A stretch of 64,000 nt of DNA from Pseudarthrobacter sp. GA104. Lineage in GTDB: Bacteria; Actinomycetota; Actinomycetes; Actinomycetales; Micrococcaceae. A model generated the notes under the pieces. It was not told the origin of the DNA and made no database searches. It saw nothing but the letters and a program-made list of their open reading frames with translations. Below are positions 7,580 through 18,000 of the stretch, piece after piece. Made by a program: the position numbers and the translations under genes. Every line of letters starts with the position of its first letter. Position 1 is the first letter of the stretch. The stretch lies in contig NZ_WOWL01000001.1 in assembly GCF_009741265.1 (NCBI RefSeq), forward strand, positions 3,720,001-3,784,000, in the 5' to 3' direction.

Positions 7580-10500
7580 ATGTCGTCTGGATCCAGCGTG
7601 GAGGATCAGCCCCTTTCCCTTGTAGGCGATGAGGGCTTCGTTGGGGACTACTACCAGCACCTAGCCGAAGAGGACGCCCGAACGTACCCCCGGGACGTGC
7701 TGGTTGCCCGTGCCGACCATCACCGGGAGATCGCCTCCGTCCGGAGGCCTGGCCAGGCGAAGGTCGCCATTGCGGACGAGGAAGACAGCAGCGTGGTCTT
7801 CGTTGTCACAGATGACATGCCCTTCCTGGTGGACTCGGTCAACGCCGAACTCGTCCGGCAGCATGCCGCCATCAAGCTGGTCATCCACCCCCTCTTCGTG
7901 GCTACCCGGAACAGGGAGAGCGGCGAGCTCACCAAGGTCAGCAGGGTCCCGGCGCACCTTGGGATTTCCAGCGGCGACACGGCCGCCATGCCCAGCCTGT
8001 CCCACCTCATTGCCCAGGGTGAGAACGCCTCGCACATGGAGTCCTGGATCGCCGTCGAGATCAACCGCGTCTCGGAAGACGCGAAAGCCTCCCTCCTCGA
8101 AGGCCTTGAACGGGTCCTCAAGGATGTCCGCGCCGCCGTGGAGGACTGGCCAAAGATGCGCCAGAAGGCCATCCAAATCGCGGAAAGCCTTGACCAGACA
8201 GCCAACTCCTCGCAAATCGCCGAACTGCGGCAGGCGCAGGACCTCCTTCGCTGGCTCGACGACGGGAACTTCACCTTCCTGGGCTACCGGGAATACGACC
8301 TGGTCAACGTTGATGGGGAAGACGTCCTGGAGCTCCGTGAAGACAGCGGCCTTGGGCTGTTGCGGCCCTCCACCGACTCGCCCCACATTCAGCACCTGAC
8401 GGACACCGGCCGGAAGAAGGCACGGGAAAAACGCGCCCTGGTCATCACGAAGGCAAACTCCCGCTCCACCGTCCACCGCTCGGCCTACCTGGACTACATC
8501 GGTGTGAAGAGCTTTGACGCCGCGGGGAATGTCAACGGCGAGCGGCGCTTTATCGGCCTCCTGGCAACCAGCGCCTACACCGGCTCCGTCCGGAATATTC
8601 CGATTGTGCGCGAGAAGGTTGACGCGGTGCTTCGTAGCGCCGGCTTTCCCCCGGACTCCCACTCCGGCAAGGACCTGCTGGGCATCCTGGAAACCTATCC
8701 CAGGGACGAGCTATTCCAGATTGAGGTCCCGGACCTAGCCGCCACTGCCCTCGGCATCCAGAAACTCCAGGAGCGTCGGCGCACCAGGCTGTTCCTTCGG
8801 CCTGACATCTACGGCCGGTTCATGTCCGCCGTCGTCTATCTTCCACGGGACAGGTACACCACGAACGTTCGCCTCCGCATCGAGCAGGAGCTGCGCGAAA
8901 CGTTCCAGGCCGTCTCCATTGACTACGAAGCCCGCATGACGGAGTCGGCGCTGGCCCGCCTGTTCTTCCGCATCCGGCTGCCCAAGAACGCAGACATCAG
9001 CAACGTCAATGCGGAGGAGCTGGAGAAGCGCCTTGTGCGGGCTGCCCGCTCCTGGAGCGAAGGGATCGCGGAGGTCCTGCGCGAGGGGCGGGACGTTTCT
9101 GAGGCAAAGGAGCTTGCCGCCATCTGGTCGGAAGCGTTTCCCGCCAGCTACCGGGTGGACTACGAAGTCGAGGACGCACTCGAGGACATTGCACGGTTCG
9201 AGAAGTACGGTGCCGCCGCGGAACGGGCTGAAGGTACTGTCCAGGAGCGCCCCGGCGTGCACGTCTATCTCCCGGAAGGTGCGGGGGCAACACTGGAGGA
9301 GGACGCGCGGGTCAAGCTCTACATGCTGGAGCCCAAGAGCCTCAGCCAGATCCTGCCGTACTTCCACAACCTCGGACTGGAGGTCCTGGACGAGCGGCCT
9401 TTCGAAATCGAAACGGCGGACCGCCGCGACTTCTTCCTGTACGACCTTGGCCTGAAGTACCCGGCAAAGGTGGACCCGGTCTCCACGGGCCAGCTCCTTG
9501 CCGAGTCCTTCGGCGCTGCAGTGACGGGTGCAGCCGAGTCGGACAGCTTCGACCGGCTGGTGCTGCGCGAGGGTCTGCAGTGGCGGAAGATCACCGTGCT
9601 GCGGGCCTACGCGCGGTACATGCGCCAGATGGGTAACACCAACTCCTTCGGCTTCATGGCCGATACCCTGCTGGCCAACCCCCGCGTGACCAAGGGGCTG
9701 ACTGCGCTCTTCGCCGCGCGCTTCGATCCTTCCCTCAACGACGAAGAGCGCAATGAGGCCCAGGCGTCCGCCCGCAAGGACCTGGACCTGGCCATTGAAA
9801 AGGTGGAGACGCTCGACGCCGACAGGGTCCTCCGCACGTTCGTCAACCTGATCGAGGCGACGCTCCGGACCAACTACTACCAGAACAAGCCTCACCTGAG
9901 TTTCAAACTCGATCCCGCCCGGCTTGAGGGCCTGCCCTTCCCGCGCCCCATGTTCGAGATCTGGGTCTACGCGCCGCGGGTGGAGGGGGTCCATCTCCGC
10001 TTCGGCAAGGTGGCACGCGGCGGGCTTCGCTGGTCCGACCGCCGCGAGGATTTCCGCACCGAGATCCTGGGGCTGGTGAAAGCGCAGACGGTGAAGAACG
10101 CCGTCATCGTGCCTACGGGGGCGAAGGGCGGTTTCTTTGCCAAGCAGCTTCCCGACCCCACGGTTGACCGCGCCGCCTGGATGGCGGAAGGGATCGAAAG
10201 CTACAAGACCTTCATCAGGGGCCTGCTGGACATCACAGACAACCTCCTCACCGAGGGTGACAGCGAAAGGCTCGTGCCGCCGTCGGACGTTGTAAGGCAC
10301 GACGACGACGATTCCTACCTCGTGGTGGCTGCCGACAAGGGCACCGCGACGTTCTCCGACATCGCCAACGGGCTCGCTGCCGAGTACGGTTTCTGGCTCG
10401 GGGACGCGTTCGCGTCCGGCGGATCCGTGGGGTACGACCACAAGGCGATGGGCATTACGGCGCGGGGTGCGTGGGAGTCGGTGAAACGCCACTTCAGCGA

Positions 10501-12433
10501 ACTCGACCTGGACACCCAGACCCAGCCGTTCACCGTGGTGGGCGTGGGGGACATGTCAGGGGACGTCTTCGGTAACGGCATGCTGTTGTCCCGCCACATC
10601 CGCCTCCTGGCGGCCTTCGACCACCGCCACATTTTCCTCGACCCCAACCCGGACGAGGAAGCCTCGTTTGCGGAGCGGCAGCGTTTGTTCGAGCTGCCGA
10701 GGTCCTCGTGGGATGACTACAACAAGTCGCTCATCAGTGAAGGCGGCGGAGTCTTCGCCCGGCAGGCCAAGTCGATCCCGGTTTCGCCCCAGGTCCGCAC
10801 GGCGCTGGGACTGCCGGCCGAAACCACCGAACTCAGCCCGCCGGAACTCCTCCGCGCAGTCCTCCTTGCCCCCGCCGACCTGCTCTACAACGGCGGCATC
10901 GGGACTTACGTCAAGGCGAGCACCGAGACCAACGCCTCGGTGGGGGACAAGGCCAACGACGCGATCCGGGTGGACGGCCGGGACCTGCGCGTCAAGGTGG
11001 TGGGCGAAGGCGGAAACCTCGGCATGACACAGCGCGGCCGCATTGAAGCGGCGCTGCAGGGTGTCATCCTCAACACGGACGCCATCGACAACTCCGCCGG
11101 CGTGGACTGCTCCGACCACGAAGTCAATATCAAGATCTTCGTGGACCGGATGGTGGCTGCCGGAAAGCTGTCGGCGGAAGAACGCTCCGGCTTCCTTGCA
11201 TCGATGACCGACGAAGTGGGCCGGCTGGTTCTTGAAGACAACATTGACCAGAACATCCTGCTGCTGAACGACCGGACCAAGGTGGCCGAGTGGAGCCCGA
11301 GCTACGAACGGCTGATGGACTGGCTCGAGAAGACGGCCGACTTGAAACGGGACCTTGAGGCGCTTCCCTCCACCGAAGCGCTCCGGGAGCGGCTGCAGCA
11401 GGGCCAGGGGCTGACATCTCCTGAACTGTCTGTACTCGCCGCGTATGCCAAGATCGAGCTCGCGACGGCACTGCGGGAAAGCGACCTGGCAGACGACCCC
11501 TGGTTCAGGCAGACGCTGCGCGCCTACTTCCCCGCGCAGCTGCGGGAGCGTTTTGACGCTGAACTGGACACCCACCCGCTGCGGCGCGAGATCATTGCCA
11601 CTGTGGTTGCCAACGACATGATTAACCTCGGCGGCATCACGTTCGCGTTCCGGGTGATGGAGGAAACGTCGGCCAGCGAAGCAGCGGTGGCAAAGGCATT
11701 CGTGGCCCTGCGGGAGATCTACGAGCTGGACCGCATGGTGGGGGAGCTGAACAGCCTGCCGGCATCCTTCCCCACCGAGCACTGGAGCGCCGTCCATCTG
11801 GACATCAGGCGGTTGCTTGACCGTGCAGTCCGCTGGCTCCTGGGCCAGGGCACGGTCTCCCGGCCGATAGCCGACGTCGTGTCGGAGTTCAAACCCGTGA
11901 TGGAGCCGATGCGGGCCCACCTGCTGGACTACCTGCGGGGTGATGACCGGGAACGGGTGGCAGGCTGGCTGGAGACAGCGCGTGAATGGGAGCTGCCGGA
12001 AGGCCTCGCCCTGCGATGGGCGGAGCTTTTCGAGAGCTTCGTGCTGCTGGACATTGCCAAGATCGCGCATGGGCGCAAAGAGCCCGTGAATGAAATCGCG
12101 GCCGTCTACTACACCGTCTTCAACCGGTTCCACGCCGACTCGCTGCTGGAACGGATCAGCAGCCTGCCCCGGCAGGACAGGTGGCAGGCCCTGGCCCGGG
12201 CGGCCCTGCGGGATGACCTGTACTCCACCATCTCGGACATGACGATGGCGGTGCTGGACGCCACCGCTGCCAGCGACTCGCCGGAGGCCCGCCTGAAGGA
12301 CTGGGAGGCTCAAAATGCCGAGCAGCTGAGCCGGGCCAAGTCCATGTTCGACGAGGTCAATTCACTTGAGGCCGACGATATGGCGTCACTGTCGGTAGCA
12401 TTGAGGCTCTTGAGGTCAATCGTTCGACGCTAG
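7580..12433 (+). CDS. gdh: NAD-specific glutamate dehydrogenase, 180-kDa class
   Basis: The enzyme catalyses oxidative deamination of L-glutamate to 2-oxoglutarate with NAD. At about 1617 residues it has the length of the large actinobacterial/proteobacterial class, with long N-terminal regulatory ACT-like regions and a central catalytic core. The core contains GGLRWSDRREDFRTEILGL and the Lys-containing stretch KAQTVKNAVIVPTGAKGGF (about residues 833-853). A Rossmann nucleotide-binding region and a long helical C-terminus follow. An in-frame TTG lies at 7574, but ATG at 7580 sits 9 bases after GGAGG (7566-7570) and is preferred. The gene stands between cpaE-like and pdtaS, all on the plus strand, with short gaps; an operon is possible but not shown. 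Confidence 0.95.
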   Translation: MSSGSSVEDQPLSLVGDEGFVGDYYQHLAEEDARTYPRDVLVARADHHREIASVRRPGQAKVAIADEEDSSVVFVVTDDMPFLVDSVNAELVRQHAAIKLVIHPLFVATRNRESGELTKVSRVPAHLGISSGDTAAMPSLSHLIAQGENASHMESWIAVEINRVSEDAKASLLEGLERVLKDVRAAVEDWPKMRQKAIQIAESLDQTANSSQIAELRQAQDLLRWLDDGNFTFLGYREYDLVNVDGEDVLELREDSGLGLLRPSTDSPHIQHLTDTGRKKAREKRALVITKANSRSTVHRSAYLDYIGVKSFDAAGNVNGERRFIGLLATSAYTGSVRNIPIVREKVDAVLRSAGFPPDSHSGKDLLGILETYPRDELFQIEVPDLAATALGIQKLQERRRTRLFLRPDIYGRFMSAVVYLPRDRYTTNVRLRIEQELRETFQAVSIDYEARMTESALARLFFRIRLPKNADISNVNAEELEKRLVRAARSWSEGIAEVLREGRDVSEAKELAAIWSEAFPASYRVDYEVEDALEDIARFEKYGAAAERAEGTVQERPGVHVYLPEGAGATLEEDARVKLYMLEPKSLSQILPYFHNLGLEVLDERPFEIETADRRDFFLYDLGLKYPAKVDPVSTGQLLAESFGAAVTGAAESDSFDRLVLREGLQWRKITVLRAYARYMRQMGNTNSFGFMADTLLANPRVTKGLTALFAARFDPSLNDEERNEAQASARKDLDLAIEKVETLDADRVLRTFVNLIEATLRTNYYQNKPHLSFKLDPARLEGLPFPRPMFEIWVYAPRVEGVHLRFGKVARGGLRWSDRREDFRTEILGLVKAQTVKNAVIVPTGAKGGFFAKQLPDPTVDRAAWMAEGIESYKTFIRGLLDITDNLLTEGDSERLVPPSDVVRHDDDDSYLVVAADKGTATFSDIANGLAAEYGFWLGDAFASGGSVGYDHKAMGITARGAWESVKRHFSELDLDTQTQPFTVVGVGDMSGDVFGNGMLLSRHIRLLAAFDHRHIFLDPNPDEEASFAERQRLFELPRSSWDDYNKSLISEGGGVFARQAKSIPVSPQVRTALGLPAETTELSPPELLRAVLLAPADLLYNGGIGTYVKASTETNASVGDKANDAIRVDGRDLRVKVVGEGGNLGMTQRGRIEAALQGVILNTDAIDNSAGVDCSDHEVNIKIFVDRMVAAGKLSAEERSGFLASMTDEVGRLVLEDNIDQNILLLNDRTKVAEWSPSYERLMDWLEKTADLKRDLEALPSTEALRERLQQGQGLTSPELSVLAAYAKIELATALRESDLADDPWFRQTLRAYFPAQLRERFDAELDTHPLRREIIATVVANDMINLGGITFAFRVMEETSASEAAVAKAFVALREIYELDRMVGELNSLPASFPTEHWSAVHLDIRRLLDRAVRWLLGQGTVSRPIADVVSEFKPVMEPMRAHLLDYLRGDDRERVAGWLETAREWELPEGLALRWAELFESFVLLDIAKIAHGRKEPVNEIAAVYYTVFNRFHADSLLERISSLPRQDRWQALARAALRDDLYSTISDMTMAVLDATAASDSPEARLKDWEAQNAEQLSRAKSMFDEVNSLEADDMASLSVALRLLRSIVRR

Positions 12434-12461
12434 CCAAGCCGGCGTCGCAAATGGAGGTGCA

Positions 12462-13928
12462 GTGGCAATCTTTACGGACCCTATCAGGGAACATGCTGAT
12501 TTTGGGCCGGGCGATGCCGAGTGGCTGCACCTCCTGGTGGGGGACTGGCAGATGGTCGCGGACCTGGCGTTCGCGGATCTTGCGCTGTGGTTCCCGCACC
12601 CTGACCACGGGTATGTGGCGTTGGCGCATGTCCGGCCCTCCACCACGCACACGGTGTTCCACGGCGACTTCGTGGGCGAGGGCATCCGGTCCGACCTGCA
12701 GCCGCTCGTGGACAAGGCATGGAACAGCCGTTCCATCGAACGCTCCAGCGAAACGAACTGGAGCAGTGACATGGCCCTGCGGGTGGAGGCGGTCCCCATG
12801 GTCCGCAACGGGCGCACCCTTGCCGTGGTCACCACGCACATGGACCTGTCCAGCTCGCGGATGCCGTCCCGGCTCGAACTGACCTACCGCCAGTGCGCGT
12901 ATGACCTGCTGCGGATGGGCACGCTGGGGCTCTGGCCGGACTTCGCGTCGCCTACGGGTTCCCGGCGCGGTGCGCCGCGCGTGGGGGACGGGCTGATCAG
13001 GCTGGATGCAGAAGGCATCGTGCAGTACGCCAGTCCCAACGGTGTTTCTGCCTTCAGGCGGCTGGGTGACGGGGAATCCCTTGAGGGCCGGTCCCTCGCG
13101 GAGGTGACCGCCAGCCTCCTCAAGGACCGCCGCATGGTGGACGAGACGCTCCCCCTCGTAGTGACCGGCCGGATGCCCTGGCGCAGTGAGATCGAGTCCC
13201 GGGGGGTGAGCCTGTCCCTGCGCGCGATTCCGCTGCGCGACGAGCAGCAGCGCTTCGGCGCGCTGGTCCTGTGCCGCGATGTGTCCGAGTTGCGCCGGCG
13301 GGAAATGGAGCTTGTCACCAAGGACGCCACTATCCGGGAGATCCACCACCGGGTCAAGAACAATCTCCAGACCGTGGCGGCGCTGCTGCGCATGCAGTCC
13401 CGGCGCATGGTCAGCGACGAAGCCAAACAGGGCCTGGAGCAGGCGATGCGGCGGGTGGCCACCATCGCGCTCGTCCACGAGACCCTGTCCCAGGGCCTCA
13501 CCCAGAGCGTGGATTTTGATGAGCTGATCGGACGTCAGTTCCGTCTTTCCGCGGAAGTCGCCTCGCCCTCGCAACAGGTCAGGACGGAACGCTCCGGCAC
13601 CTTTGGCGAGCTGCCCAGCGACCTCGCCACCCCGTTGGCCCTGGTCATCAACGAACTGGTAACCAATGCCGTGGAGCACGGACTGGAGGGAAGGGCCGGA
13701 ACGGTCTCGCTGATCGCTGACCGGTCGGAAGGGGATGACGGCGAGGAGCTCACCGTCACCATCGCCGACGACGGCGTGGGGCTTCCTGACACACCCCACG
13801 TTGAGGGGCTGGGGCTTCAGATCGTGCGGACCCTCGTGACGAGCGAACTGGGCGGGACCATCCAGTGGCGGTCACGGGAGGGCGGCGGCACTGCCGTCGA
13901 GATCCGCCTCAGCCTCGCCGGGAAGTAG
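12462..13928 (+). CDS. pdtaS: PdtaS-type sensor histidine kinase
   Basis: This 488-residue soluble kinase has an N-terminal GAF-like sensory region (about 1-150), a PAS-like region (about 170-280), and a HisKA_2 box with a His pair near residues 295-296 in EIHHRVKNNLQ. It ends with an HATPase_c domain with N- and G-box motifs (NELVTNAVEHG, IADDGVGLP, GLGLQIV). PdtaS signals to the antiterminator-type response regulator PdtaR, not found in this window. No membrane segment is visible, which fits the cytosolic mycobacterial protein. The GTG start has GGAGG at 12453-12457. The next gene across a terminator is whiB1, the same neighbour as in Mycobacterium tuberculosis. Confidence 0.93.
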   Translation: MAIFTDPIREHADFGPGDAEWLHLLVGDWQMVADLAFADLALWFPHPDHGYVALAHVRPSTTHTVFHGDFVGEGIRSDLQPLVDKAWNSRSIERSSETNWSSDMALRVEAVPMVRNGRTLAVVTTHMDLSSSRMPSRLELTYRQCAYDLLRMGTLGLWPDFASPTGSRRGAPRVGDGLIRLDAEGIVQYASPNGVSAFRRLGDGESLEGRSLAEVTASLLKDRRMVDETLPLVVTGRMPWRSEIESRGVSLSLRAIPLRDEQQRFGALVLCRDVSELRRREMELVTKDATIREIHHRVKNNLQTVAALLRMQSRRMVSDEAKQGLEQAMRRVATIALVHETLSQGLTQSVDFDELIGRQFRLSAEVASPSQQVRTERSGTFGELPSDLATPLALVINELVTNAVEHGLEGRAGTVSLIADRSEGDDGEELTVTIADDGVGLPDTPHVEGLGLQIVRTLVTSELGGTIQWRSREGGGTAVEIRLSLAGK

Positions 13929-13983
13929 GTCGGGAGCCGGGCTACCTTCGCCGGAGCCGGACTACCGAGGAGGAACAACTGAA

Positions 13984-14026
13984 ACAGCCCCGGCTGCAAG
14001 CCTTGGAAGGTTGCAGCCGGGGCTGT
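13984..14026. terminator. Bidirectional terminator between pdtaS and whiB1
   Basis: A perfect 16-bp stem (13984-13999 with 14011-14026) with an 11-base loop lies between the converging pdtaS and whiB1 genes. Short T-rich stretches follow on both strands, so it can serve both. Confidence 0.85.
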
Positions 14027-14051
14027 TTGTGCTTGGAGGTTTCCGGTGGGA

Positions 14052-14300
14052 TCAGGAAGCGCGGCGGGCGCGGGCAGCGCGGCGCTTCAGCGCCCGGCGC
14101 TCGTCTTCGCTCATGCCGCCCCAGACGCCGGCGTCCTGGCCGGACTCGAGGGCCCACTGCAGGCAGGTATCCACAACGGGGCACCGGCGGCAGACGCTCT
14201 TTGCTTCCTCGATCTGCAGGAGGGCAGGCCCGGTGTTCCCGACGGGGAAGAAGAGTTCAGGGTCCTTTTCGAGGCACGCTGCGCGGTTACGCCAATCCAT
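14052..14300 (-). CDS. whiB1: WhiB1-type iron-sulfur transcription factor
   Basis: WhiB proteins bind a [4Fe-4S] cluster through four Cys and control transcription with the housekeeping sigma factor. The 82 residues from MDWRNRAACLEKD contain all four Cys: one near the start, the VCRRC pair, and DTC a little later. The turn GVWGGMSEDERR and a basic C-terminal tail follow. The sequence resembles mycobacterial WhiB1 most closely, including the nitric-oxide-sensitive type of cluster site known there. An in-frame ATG six codons upstream (14318) is an alternative start; neither has a strong ribosome-binding site. I chose MDWR because family members begin there. The neighbour pdtaS matches WhiB1 synteny. 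Confidence 0.93.
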   Translation of the reverse strand: MDWRNRAACLEKDPELFFPVGNTGPALLQIEEAKSVCRRCPVVDTCLQWALESGQDAGVWGGMSEDERRALKRRAARARRAS

Positions 14301-14366
14301 GCTGATCAGTTGCTCCATTTCTGGGAAGAGCCCTTGTGAAATTATTCACTAGTAGCTACAAAGGAA

Positions 14367-14388
14367 AAGGGCCCGGCGGGGCCCCCTT
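14367..14388 (-). promoter_or_regulatory. Possible attenuator hairpin in the whiB1 leader
   Basis: Read on the minus strand, a GC-rich imperfect inverted repeat (GGGGGCCCC, short loop, GGGCCC) is followed by TTTTCCTTT, about 65 bases before the whiB1 start. It resembles an intrinsic terminator in the leader. The stem needs a bulge, so the call is tentative. Confidence 0.3.
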
Positions 14389-14530
14389 GGTCATCTGAAT
14401 CAAGCCTGTCATGTTAACGCTGTGTAAACAAGGGGTAATAACGCTTGATATCCCCCGAAAGCTGAGCGATACATCACACCGGCGCTGCTGGCCCTCACCA
14501 CTGTCCGACTATGTCCGGTAGGGTGCCAGT

Positions 14531-15019
14531 GTGTCAAGACCCCCGGTAAACCCAGCAGAGCCCCCTTCACCCGCACCGGACCCCGGCCAGGGCCGAAACG
14601 GCCAGCACGATAAGGGCCCGAGTGGCCGGCCCGCGGCGGTGCTTGTGGTGGCCCTGGTAGTGGCCGCGGAGGCCACTGCCCTCCTGGTCGCGGCGGGGTG
14701 GTACGGCTACCAGTTGCTGGCAGGGAGCCCTGTCCTGTCATTCTGGGGAGCTGTGTTCACCCTTGTACTCCTGCTTGCCTTCTCCGCCTGGCTGTATGCG
14801 GTGGCCCTTTTCCTGAACCGTGGCTTCCGCTGGACCCGGGCTGCTGCCCTTGTAGCGCAGCTGTTCGTTCTGACCATCGGATTTCCAACGGTCAGCAGCG
14901 GCCTCCTGCTTGCCGGGCTGGCTATGCTGGTTCCGGCCGTCACTGCCATCGTCCTTCTGTTCCAAAGCAAGGTGATCAGTTATGCGTCGCGCACCGGTGG
15001 GGGGACGCCGGCACTCTAG
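14531..15019 (+). CDS. Small four-helix integral membrane protein, function unknown
   Basis: The 162-residue protein has a Pro-rich, charged cytoplasmic N-terminus of about 35 residues and then four hydrophobic segments (about 38-60, 68-92, 100-120, 124-148). No family motif or catalytic residue is recognised. The GTG start begins directly after GTGCCA, with no convincing ribosome-binding site. It converges with the large EssC-like gene, with 22 bases between the stops. It lacks the WXG signature and the length of a type VII secretion substrate, so I do not link it to that system. Confidence 0.65.
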   Translation: MSRPPVNPAEPPSPAPDPGQGRNGQHDKGPSGRPAAVLVVALVVAAEATALLVAAGWYGYQLLAGSPVLSFWGAVFTLVLLLAFSAWLYAVALFLNRGFRWTRAAALVAQLFVLTIGFPTVSSGLLLAGLAMLVPAVTAIVLLFQSKVISYASRTGGGTPAL

Positions 15020-15041
15020 CAGGTTCTGCCGCCCGGTCCTT

Positions 15042-18000
15042 TTATTCCATCCCCGCCCAGGCAACCTGGACCGGGGAGGACCGCCCCCGGGATATCAGCA
15101 TCCCCCTGCCCGCAGGGGGATCCGGCTCGATGTCGAACCGGACCCCGAACAGGTCGCCCTCCGAAGCGGACCGCGGAGACAGCAGGAGTCCCCGTCCGGC
15201 GGCCCGGCAATCCATGACCAACGGAACGCGCTGAAGCAGCAAGGGACTGTAATTTGCGGTCAGGACCACAGGGTGGCCGAGGGCGTGCAACTCAGTCAGG
15301 TCCTGTAAGGCGCCGGCAGGCAAGAGGTCAATGTCGTCTGCCAGCAGCACCGCCGCCCTCGGCAGTTCCCCCTCCCTGGCCTTGGCCAGCGAACACTTCC
15401 AGAATTCCGCCGGATCCGTGCCGCCGTCCGGGCAGGTCCACCGGCCCGCGGCCGGGTTCAGAGCCTGCAGGGTACGCAGGACGTTCGTCTTTCCCGAACC
15501 GGCTCCACCGAGGACGGCGAAGACGCCTCCGGCCGGAATCCGAACGGTGACAGGTTGAAGTTCATCGCCACCAAGGCCCAGGAGCAGGTCCCGCGAGTGG
15601 GCGTCGCCGTCACTCCGGCGTGGTCCCTTCCCGTTCGCGAGCGGCGCTTCGGGAACCGTCGCTCCGACGTCATCCATCCTGGCAGCCAAAGCCTCAACCT
15701 CCGGGACTGATACCAGGGAGGGAAGCGGCTCAACCCGGAAAGGCCGGGTCCCCGCCGCAACGACTTCGTTCGGGCTGGTGCCGTCCTGCGCTGCACTGGC
15801 CGAAGCGGGTTCGAAGAGCTGGCAGACGGCTGCTGGGCCGCCGACGATCGGCCCGAAGGCCGCGCCCCTGCCTTTGACCGGGGCCGTGGAAGGCATCTTT
15901 GGCCATGCCATTCGGCTGTCCTCATTGGAGCCTGCGGGGAAGTAGATGCGGTTGGGAAGTGATCCGCAGAACCGGGCCGTAACCAGTTCCCTCTCACCGG
16001 AGATGAGGACCGTGATTCCGGCGTTGGCGCCGTCGCGGACCAGATCCTGGACAAGGTCTTCGGCCCAGGCCAGCGGTCCTGCCCGAAAAGCCGATACCCA
16101 GGACCCCCAGCCGGAGATCACAAGGACAAGCGGAACGCAGCTGTCAGCCCGGTTCAGGCGGCTGGCCAGTTCCTGGGCCAGCCGTTCAAGTATGCGGACG
16201 GCACGCCGCAGCTCGTGCAGCCCTGCGTGGGCCCCCGTCCGGGTGTGCGCGGCCAGGCCGAGGAAGGATCCGCCGGCGTCCAGGAAATAACAGTGTGATT
16301 CCGCTGTATGACCGGCCACTTCACGGGCGGCCAGGTCAAGGGCCTCCGCCGCGCCGGACGCCGGACCTCCGACAAAGGCGAGGTGGCTGTCCTTTGCGGG
16401 TTTCCACAGCAGGGGCGTCACCTCTTGGCGCTCGGGCAAGTCCACCAGGCCCAGATCAATGGTCCACTGGCTGGTGCCGTCCTTCGCCGTTGCCCCGGCG
16501 GTCAGGCCGCCACGGGATATCTTCCTTTGGGGGTGAGTGAGCTTCCGGGGCAGGGGAGGGGCAACCGGCGGCCGTGGTGCTGCCCCTGCCTGTGAGGCCC
16601 AAAGATTTCGAACCAGCGAGACGAGGGGAGCTGCTGCTTCTGCCGGTGTCAGGTCTGCGGTGCCGGCGGTGGCCGCGGTGTCTTTGCCCACGGCCTCCAG
16701 ATACTCCGTGGCGAGCTGTACCTCCGTCTCTTCGACTGCCGTGGCACGGCACGCTCCAGTTGCTGCCGCCTGGAATTCCTCCGGCTCCTCCATGCCGCGG
16801 GCGATAAAGGCACGCCCCGGAGTTGCCAGCCTGATGCCGGCCGCCGCCGCGGTCCTGATGACGTCGTGGGACTCCATCTCCGACTGGACGCGAAGCGCAA
16901 TGCTGGACGTGACGTTGGCGCGGATGTCGGCGGTCAGCGCTCCCTGGGGACGCTGGGTTGCCATGACGAGGTGCAGACCGAGCGAGCGCCCGATGGAAGC
17001 GATCCGCATGAGTTCGCGGATTACCTCTGGAGCGTCGTCCACGAGCATCCGAAACTCGTCGATGACGATGACCAGATGGGGAAGGGGACAACTAAGGGAT
17101 GCGCGTGTGGAACGGTAGGCGGTGAGGTCCGGAACCCGGGCAGCGGCGAGGGCTTCCTCCCGGACCCTGATTTCCGCCCGAAGTGATGCGAGGGTCCGTT
17201 CGAGTTCGTGGGTGGACAGGTCCGTCAGGACGCCGACGCAGTGGACCAGGCCCGCCAGCGGACCCAGGCCCGATCCGCCTTTGAAATCGACAAAGAGGAA
17301 ATTGACCCTGTCCGGGGGGTGGGTGAGCGCCAGCGCCAGCGCCAGGCTTCGGAGCAGTTCCGATTTGCCCGAGCCTGTGGTTCCCGCCACCAGCAGGTGG
17401 GGACCGTCATTCAGCAGGTCAAGAAGTTGAGGCCCCGTTGCTCCGAGTCCCAGCGGAACGCCTAGACCGCGGATGCCGGCGCTCGCAGCCCAGCGGGCAG
17501 CAGTGTCTGCGGGAGTGATCGGCAGCAGTTCGTCCAGTGCGCAGGCAGACGGGACCGGGCGCTCCTGGCCCTCCGGCGGCCTCGGAGAGGCCGCTACCCG
17601 CCGACAGAAGCTGCTGAACACGTCCTCGGGTGCCAGGTCCGGGACGAACGCAATGCGGCGCCCCGTTTCCCGCAGGAACGACTGCCGCTCGGCGAGTACC
17701 ACTTCGGGGACACCCGGAACGGTGTCAGGCTCACAAAACTGGAGCACTTGCCAGCCCAACCCTGCTGCCTTTTCCCGTAGTCCGTCCTCGTCCATGAGTG
17801 ACGCTTCGATGGACAGGAGGACACCGTGATCATAGGTGGAGCCGAAGCCGTCCGCGAGTGCCTTCATGCCGGCACGCCGGGTTCCTGCGAGGGTCACGCC
17901 GGGAAGAAAGCGGGCAGGGAGCGGAAGACTTTCCAGCGGGCCGCAGATGATGATGCGGGTCCTGCTGCCACACGGGTAGCCTGCCAACTGCATGACGAGC

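Noticed and set aside
348..12313. Very long open frames opposite secA and the glutamate dehydrogenase gene (for example about 348-1802, 8735-10492 and 10556-12313 on the minus strand)
   Set aside because: They are fully covered by the conserved genes, have no ribosome-binding sites and show no family-like motifs; GC-rich codon bias leaves the opposite strand free of stops.
14531..15019. Type VII secretion substrate beside the EssC-like ATPase
   Set aside because: The 162-residue product is a four-helix membrane protein without a WXG motif and is on the opposite strand.
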